Assembly (NCBI GenBank): GCA_011772755.1
Contig: WVYX01000244.1
Location: 15,960 to 79,959 of the forward strand
Reading direction: 5' to 3'
DNA: 64,000 bases
Source of the DNA: Gemmatimonadales bacterium
Lineage (GTDB): Bacteria > Gemmatimonadota > Gemmatimonadetes > Gemmatimonadales > GWC2-71-9
Part shown: positions 61,311-64,000 of the stretch, one piece after another
Layout: each line of letters starts with the position of its first letter
Position numbering within the stretch: position 1 is the stretch's first letter
Position numbers and translations under genes: made by a program
Notes under the pieces: model-generated
What the model was told of the DNA's origin: nothing
What the model saw: only the letters and a program-made list of their open reading frames with translations
Database searches by the model: none

Positions 61311-62835
61311 GTACTACATCACGACGGCCATCGACTACTCGAATGGTGAGCCGCACCTCGGTCACGCCTACGAGAAGATCGGAGCCGACTGCGTTGCCCG
61401 ATACCGTCGGCTACGAGGCCACGACGTGTACTTTTCCATCGGGATGGACGAGCACGGCCAGAAAGTCGCGCAGGCGGCGGAGGCAGCCGGCAGCGACCCG
61501 CAGGCGTGGGTGGACGGGATTGCTCAGCAGTTCCAAGCTGCGTGGTCCGAGCTCAGCATCAGTCACGACGCCTTCATTCGAACCACCGAGCCGCGACACC
61601 ACGGTGCCGTCGAGGAGCTGTTCCGTCGTATCCAACACAGCGGACACATCTCGCAAGGGACGTACGAGGGCTACTACTGCGTGGGCTGCGAGGCCTTCAA
61701 GTTGGAGAAGGATCTGGTCGACGGAAAGTGTCCCGTTCATCCGACTCGCGAGGTCAAGTGGCTGGAGGAACCGAACTTCTTCTTCGAGATCGGTCGGTTC
61801 CGTCAGAAGCTGCTGGACCTGTACGACGCCAACCCGGGGTTCATAAAGCCGAAATCGAAGTCCAATGAGGTGTACAACGTCGTCTCAGAGTGGACCGACG
61901 ATCAGAAGATGTCCGTCAGCCGTGCCCGGGTTCCCTGGGGCATCCCGTGGCCGGGCGACGACAGCCATGTGGTTTACGTGTGGTTCGAGGCGGTAATCAA
62001 CTATCTCTCGGCAGCCGCGTTCCCCAACCCCGGCTACGAGGCGATCTGGCCGGCCGACGTCCACGTGATCGGACCGGACATCGTGCGCTTCCACGCAGCC
62101 ATGTGGCCGGCGATGCTGATGGCGGCCGACGTCGAGGTTCCCAGGCAGGTGTGGTGCCACGGATGGGTGAGCACCGGCGGTGCCCGCTTCTCGAAATCGG
62201 CTGGCGTCGCAGTCACGCTGCGTAACCTCATTGACCGTCACGGATCCGACGCTCTACGGTATTTCGTGCTGCGGGAGATACCTTGGAACGCCGACGGGAA
62301 TTTCACGTGGGAACGGTTTGACACCCGGTACACTGCCGAGTTGGCCGACGGCTACGGGAATCTGGTAAGCCGGGTCCTGGCGATGATCCGCCGCTACCGA
62401 AACGCTATGGTACCGGACGTGAGTACGCCAACCCCGCTGGACACTGCGGGCGACGAGCTAGTGGCGGCCTACCGGGGCGCCATGGATGGCCATCTGCTGC
62501 ACGAGGGTGCGGACCACGCGTGGAAGCTTGTGGACCGAGCCAACGGGTTCGTCGAGCAGCGGGCGCCATGGAACCTGGCCAAGGGTGGACAGGACGCCGA
62601 GCTGGACGAGACCCTAGCCGCCCTGAGTCGGGCCCTCGCGCGCATCACTTTGATGGCGAGTCCATTCATGCCCGGCAAGACGCAAGCCGTTTGGGAGGCG
62701 CTGGGCCTGCCCGGCGAGGTCTCCACCGCGTCCTGGCAAGCGCTGGAGCAGCCACCCACCGGGGGTGGGAGCGTCCAGCGGCTGGCGCCACTTTTTCCCA
62801 AACCCGCGCACGTGCCACAAGCGGTTGACAAATAG
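61303..62835 (+). CDS. metG: Methionyl-tRNA synthetase
   Basis: A 510-residue class I synthetase charging tRNA-Met. HLGH (residues 18-21) is the HIGH motif; the connective zinc domain has CVGC (about 126) and KCPVHP, and the KMSKS loop is changed to RFSKSAG (about 295). GWVSTGGARFSKS and the anticodon-binding C-terminal helices (VEQRAPWNLAKGG) are normal. There is no C-terminal EMAP-like dimerisation domain, giving the shorter length. ATG 61303 overlaps the ricT end. Confidence 0.95.
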   Translation: MTKYYITTAIDYSNGEPHLGHAYEKIGADCVARYRRLRGHDVYFSIGMDEHGQKVAQAAEAAGSDPQAWVDGIAQQFQAAWSELSISHDAFIRTTEPRHHGAVEELFRRIQHSGHISQGTYEGYYCVGCEAFKLEKDLVDGKCPVHPTREVKWLEEPNFFFEIGRFRQKLLDLYDANPGFIKPKSKSNEVYNVVSEWTDDQKMSVSRARVPWGIPWPGDDSHVVYVWFEAVINYLSAAAFPNPGYEAIWPADVHVIGPDIVRFHAAMWPAMLMAADVEVPRQVWCHGWVSTGGARFSKSAGVAVTLRNLIDRHGSDALRYFVLREIPWNADGNFTWERFDTRYTAELADGYGNLVSRVLAMIRRYRNAMVPDVSTPTPLDTAGDELVAAYRGAMDGHLLHEGADHAWKLVDRANGFVEQRAPWNLAKGGQDAELDETLAALSRALARITLMASPFMPGKTQAVWEALGLPGEVSTASWQALEQPPTGGGSVQRLAPLFPKPAHVPQAVDK

Positions 62836-62860
62836 GAAGTTAGCATTGTGACATAAGTGG

Positions 62861-62888
62861 TTGACAGTGTTTGTTCCCAACGTCTAAT
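62861..62888 (+). promoter_or_regulatory. Putative promoter of the M23 peptidase gene
   Basis: TTGACA at 62861-62866 and TCTAAT at 62883-62888 (5 of 6 to TATAAT) separated by 16 bases, about 100 bases before ATG 62988. A short hairpin (GGCTCC/GGAGCC at 62897-62913) would lie in the leader. Confidence 0.5.
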
Positions 62889-62987
62889 TTCATCGCGGCT
62901 CCTTGCGGGAGCCCGAAAAAGGCCCTATCCCTGTCTGTGCGAGGGGAGTCCATCTAGGCTAGATTTCGACCTGTCGGGGAGCGGATC

Positions 62988-63926
62988 ATGGCAACACGGC
63001 AGTGGACCGTGGTACTGGTTCCGCACGGTGCAGGGGGATCGCGGGCGGTCAAGGTGTCGCTGCGCGGGTTCAGGATTCTGGTCACCCTGCTCGCAGCAGT
63101 GGCCGTGACGGCGATCGCGTTCGGCTACGCCACCATCACACGGGCGGTGGATCTCTCCCGCCTCGACCGACTGGAGCGCCGCAACGAGCTCCTGGCCCAG
63201 GAGCTCGAAAGCGCCCAGCACATCCTCGCCAGCCTTGGCGACACCATCGCGGCAATTGCGGAGCGCGATGAGATGATCCGCCTCCTGGCAGGACTCGACC
63301 CCATCGACCCGGACGTGCAGCTGGCCGGCGTCGGTGGACCGGCCGAAGCAAGGACGCCAGGCGACCAGATCCTCTCCGAGGGACTGGAAGGCCAGCAAGC
63401 TCTAGCGGTGCGCGCCCAACTCGACAACTTCATCCGGCGCGCCAGTCTCCTGGCTAGTTCCTACGATGAAGCGGTGACAGGTCTGCAGGAGCACACCGAC
63501 CGGCTCGAGCGCACGCCGTCGCTCCGGCCGATCGCCCCCACCGCGGGTTACATCACCAGCAACTACTCCCGTGCTCGGATGCACCCCATCTATCACCAGC
63601 CCAAGCCCCACATGGGGATCGACATCACGGCGGCCGTGGGCACGCCGATCCTGGCACCAGCGAGCGGGCGGGTGATCGAGGTGGGTGCCAAGACGGGATA
63701 CGGCAAGACGGTCACTATCGACCACGGCTACGGCGTGCAGACGTTCTACGCCCACTGCTCGCGGACTCTGGTTAGGGTTGGACAGTGGGTGCGGCGTAAC
63801 GACAAGATCGCCGAAGTCGGTCGCACGGGGACCGCCACCGGACCGCACCTCCACTACGAGGTGCTTGTCGACCAGAAGCCGGTTGATCCGCGAAAGTACA
63901 TCTTCCCGGCATTCATCGTCGATTAG
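62988..63926 (+). CDS. M23-family peptidoglycan endopeptidase
   Basis: 312 residues. A single N-terminal membrane segment (ILVTLLAAVAVTAIAFGYATI, about 29-49, quoted in part) is followed by a coiled coil (SRLDRLERRNELLAQELES) and the LytM domain. Zinc ligands are in HMGIDI (about 207-212) and GPHLHYEV (about 283-290), with VTIDHGYGVQTFYAH between. The membrane-anchored coiled-coil plus LytM design resembles MepM and EnvC-like hydrolases and activators; the full His/Asp set suggests it is active. ATG 62988 is preceded by GGGAGCGGATC. Confidence 0.93.
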   Translation: MATRQWTVVLVPHGAGGSRAVKVSLRGFRILVTLLAAVAVTAIAFGYATITRAVDLSRLDRLERRNELLAQELESAQHILASLGDTIAAIAERDEMIRLLAGLDPIDPDVQLAGVGGPAEARTPGDQILSEGLEGQQALAVRAQLDNFIRRASLLASSYDEAVTGLQEHTDRLERTPSLRPIAPTAGYITSNYSRARMHPIYHQPKPHMGIDITAAVGTPILAPASGRVIEVGAKTGYGKTVTIDHGYGVQTFYAHCSRTLVRVGQWVRRNDKIAEVGRTGTATGPHLHYEVLVDQKPVDPRKYIFPAFIVD

Positions 63927-64000
63927 GCGTCCGCGTACCCCGGCGGCTGGCTCACAACTCATTCCCGCAGCACAGCCTCGACCCGTGGCGCGCCGCATCG

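Noticed and set aside
62191-62212. Inactive MetG because KMSKS reads FSKS
   Set aside because: Variants of the first two positions occur in functional synthetases; the catalytic Lys and the rest of the loop are kept.
62825-62853. A second TTGACA-containing promoter in the end of metG
   Set aside because: No -10-like hexamer lies 16-18 bases downstream; the TTGACA at 62861 with TCTAAT is better.
63927-64000. Start of another gene at the right edge
   Set aside because: Only 74 bases remain, with no ribosome site or start on either strand that continues to the edge convincingly.

Overview
The window is a dense, GC-rich stretch of bacterial chromosome. It holds about 47 protein genes on both strands, with short gaps and many 4-base start/stop overlaps (ATGA, GTGA, TTGA). 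I see no rRNA, tRNA, prophage, transposase or CRISPR array. The gene set is mostly housekeeping: DnaE, AccA, MetG, CoaE, thymidine kinase, HU, FolE, LipA/LipB, pyruvate dehydrogenase and glycine cleavage. Among these sit exported proteins ending in AQ/AAQ signal sequences, Ig-like lipoproteins, a PorV-like outer-membrane protein, a DUF3108 protein and a predicted aminopeptidase. Together these suggest a diderm such as Gemmatimonadota or a close relative. That placement is an inference from gene content, without a marker-gene tree.

Layout. 1-3.2 kb (+): TPR protein, Ig-like lipoprotein, long-chain acyl-CoA ligase. 3.2-5.3 kb (-): Trm112-type zinc protein, short-chain dehydrogenase, GTP cyclohydrolase I. 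5.7 kb: a 50-residue membrane protein. 5.9-20.4 kb (-): an almost gapless 12-gene run from a P1 peptidase through aminotransferase, amidohydrolase and O-methyltransferase into NurA, HerA, two exported paralogues, Mre11/SbcD, Rad50/SbcC and a double GNAT protein. 20.5-24.4 kb: a DEAD-box-like protein with all catalytic motifs lost but a DbpA RNA-binding domain kept, HU, thymidine kinase, and a CoaE/PIG-L fusion. 24.5-34.2 kb (+): gcvH, gcvP, a lipoate ligase, then a five-gene dipeptide/oligopeptide ABC importer. 34.4-42.4 kb: a sodium/solute symporter, an FmdB/coiled-coil/unknown operon, a hybrid histidine kinase, a glycosyltransferase and a DUF3108 protein. 42.5-49.6 kb: lipA, PDH E1-alpha, E1-beta, E2, E3, a membrane protein and lipB. 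49.6-55.5 kb (-): M20 peptidase, Aminopep-family protein, PorV-like protein, Ig/IPT metallopeptidase lipoprotein. 55.8-63.9 kb (+): dnaE, accA, ricT, metG and an M23 endopeptidase.

How the genes work together. Mre11, Rad50, HerA and NurA form the complete DNA-end resection set best known from archaea. Lipoate metabolism links two loci: gcvH-gcvP with a ligase/transferase-type enzyme, and lipA/lipB bracketing the pyruvate dehydrogenase genes. The peptide importer, P1, M20, Aminopep and M30-like peptidases suggest a proteolytic, amino-acid-using lifestyle.

The most unusual non-coding signal is a set of about eleven arrays of degenerate 8-base (sometimes 7-base) tandem units. Most lie in gaps between genes, several are followed by an inverted complementary array, and one pair appears to have been translated into the N-terminus of the lipoate ligase. 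Other points of interest are the CoaE/PIG-L fusion, the pseudo-helicase, an M20 peptidase lacking a conserved metal-ligand His, and candidate CTG starts.
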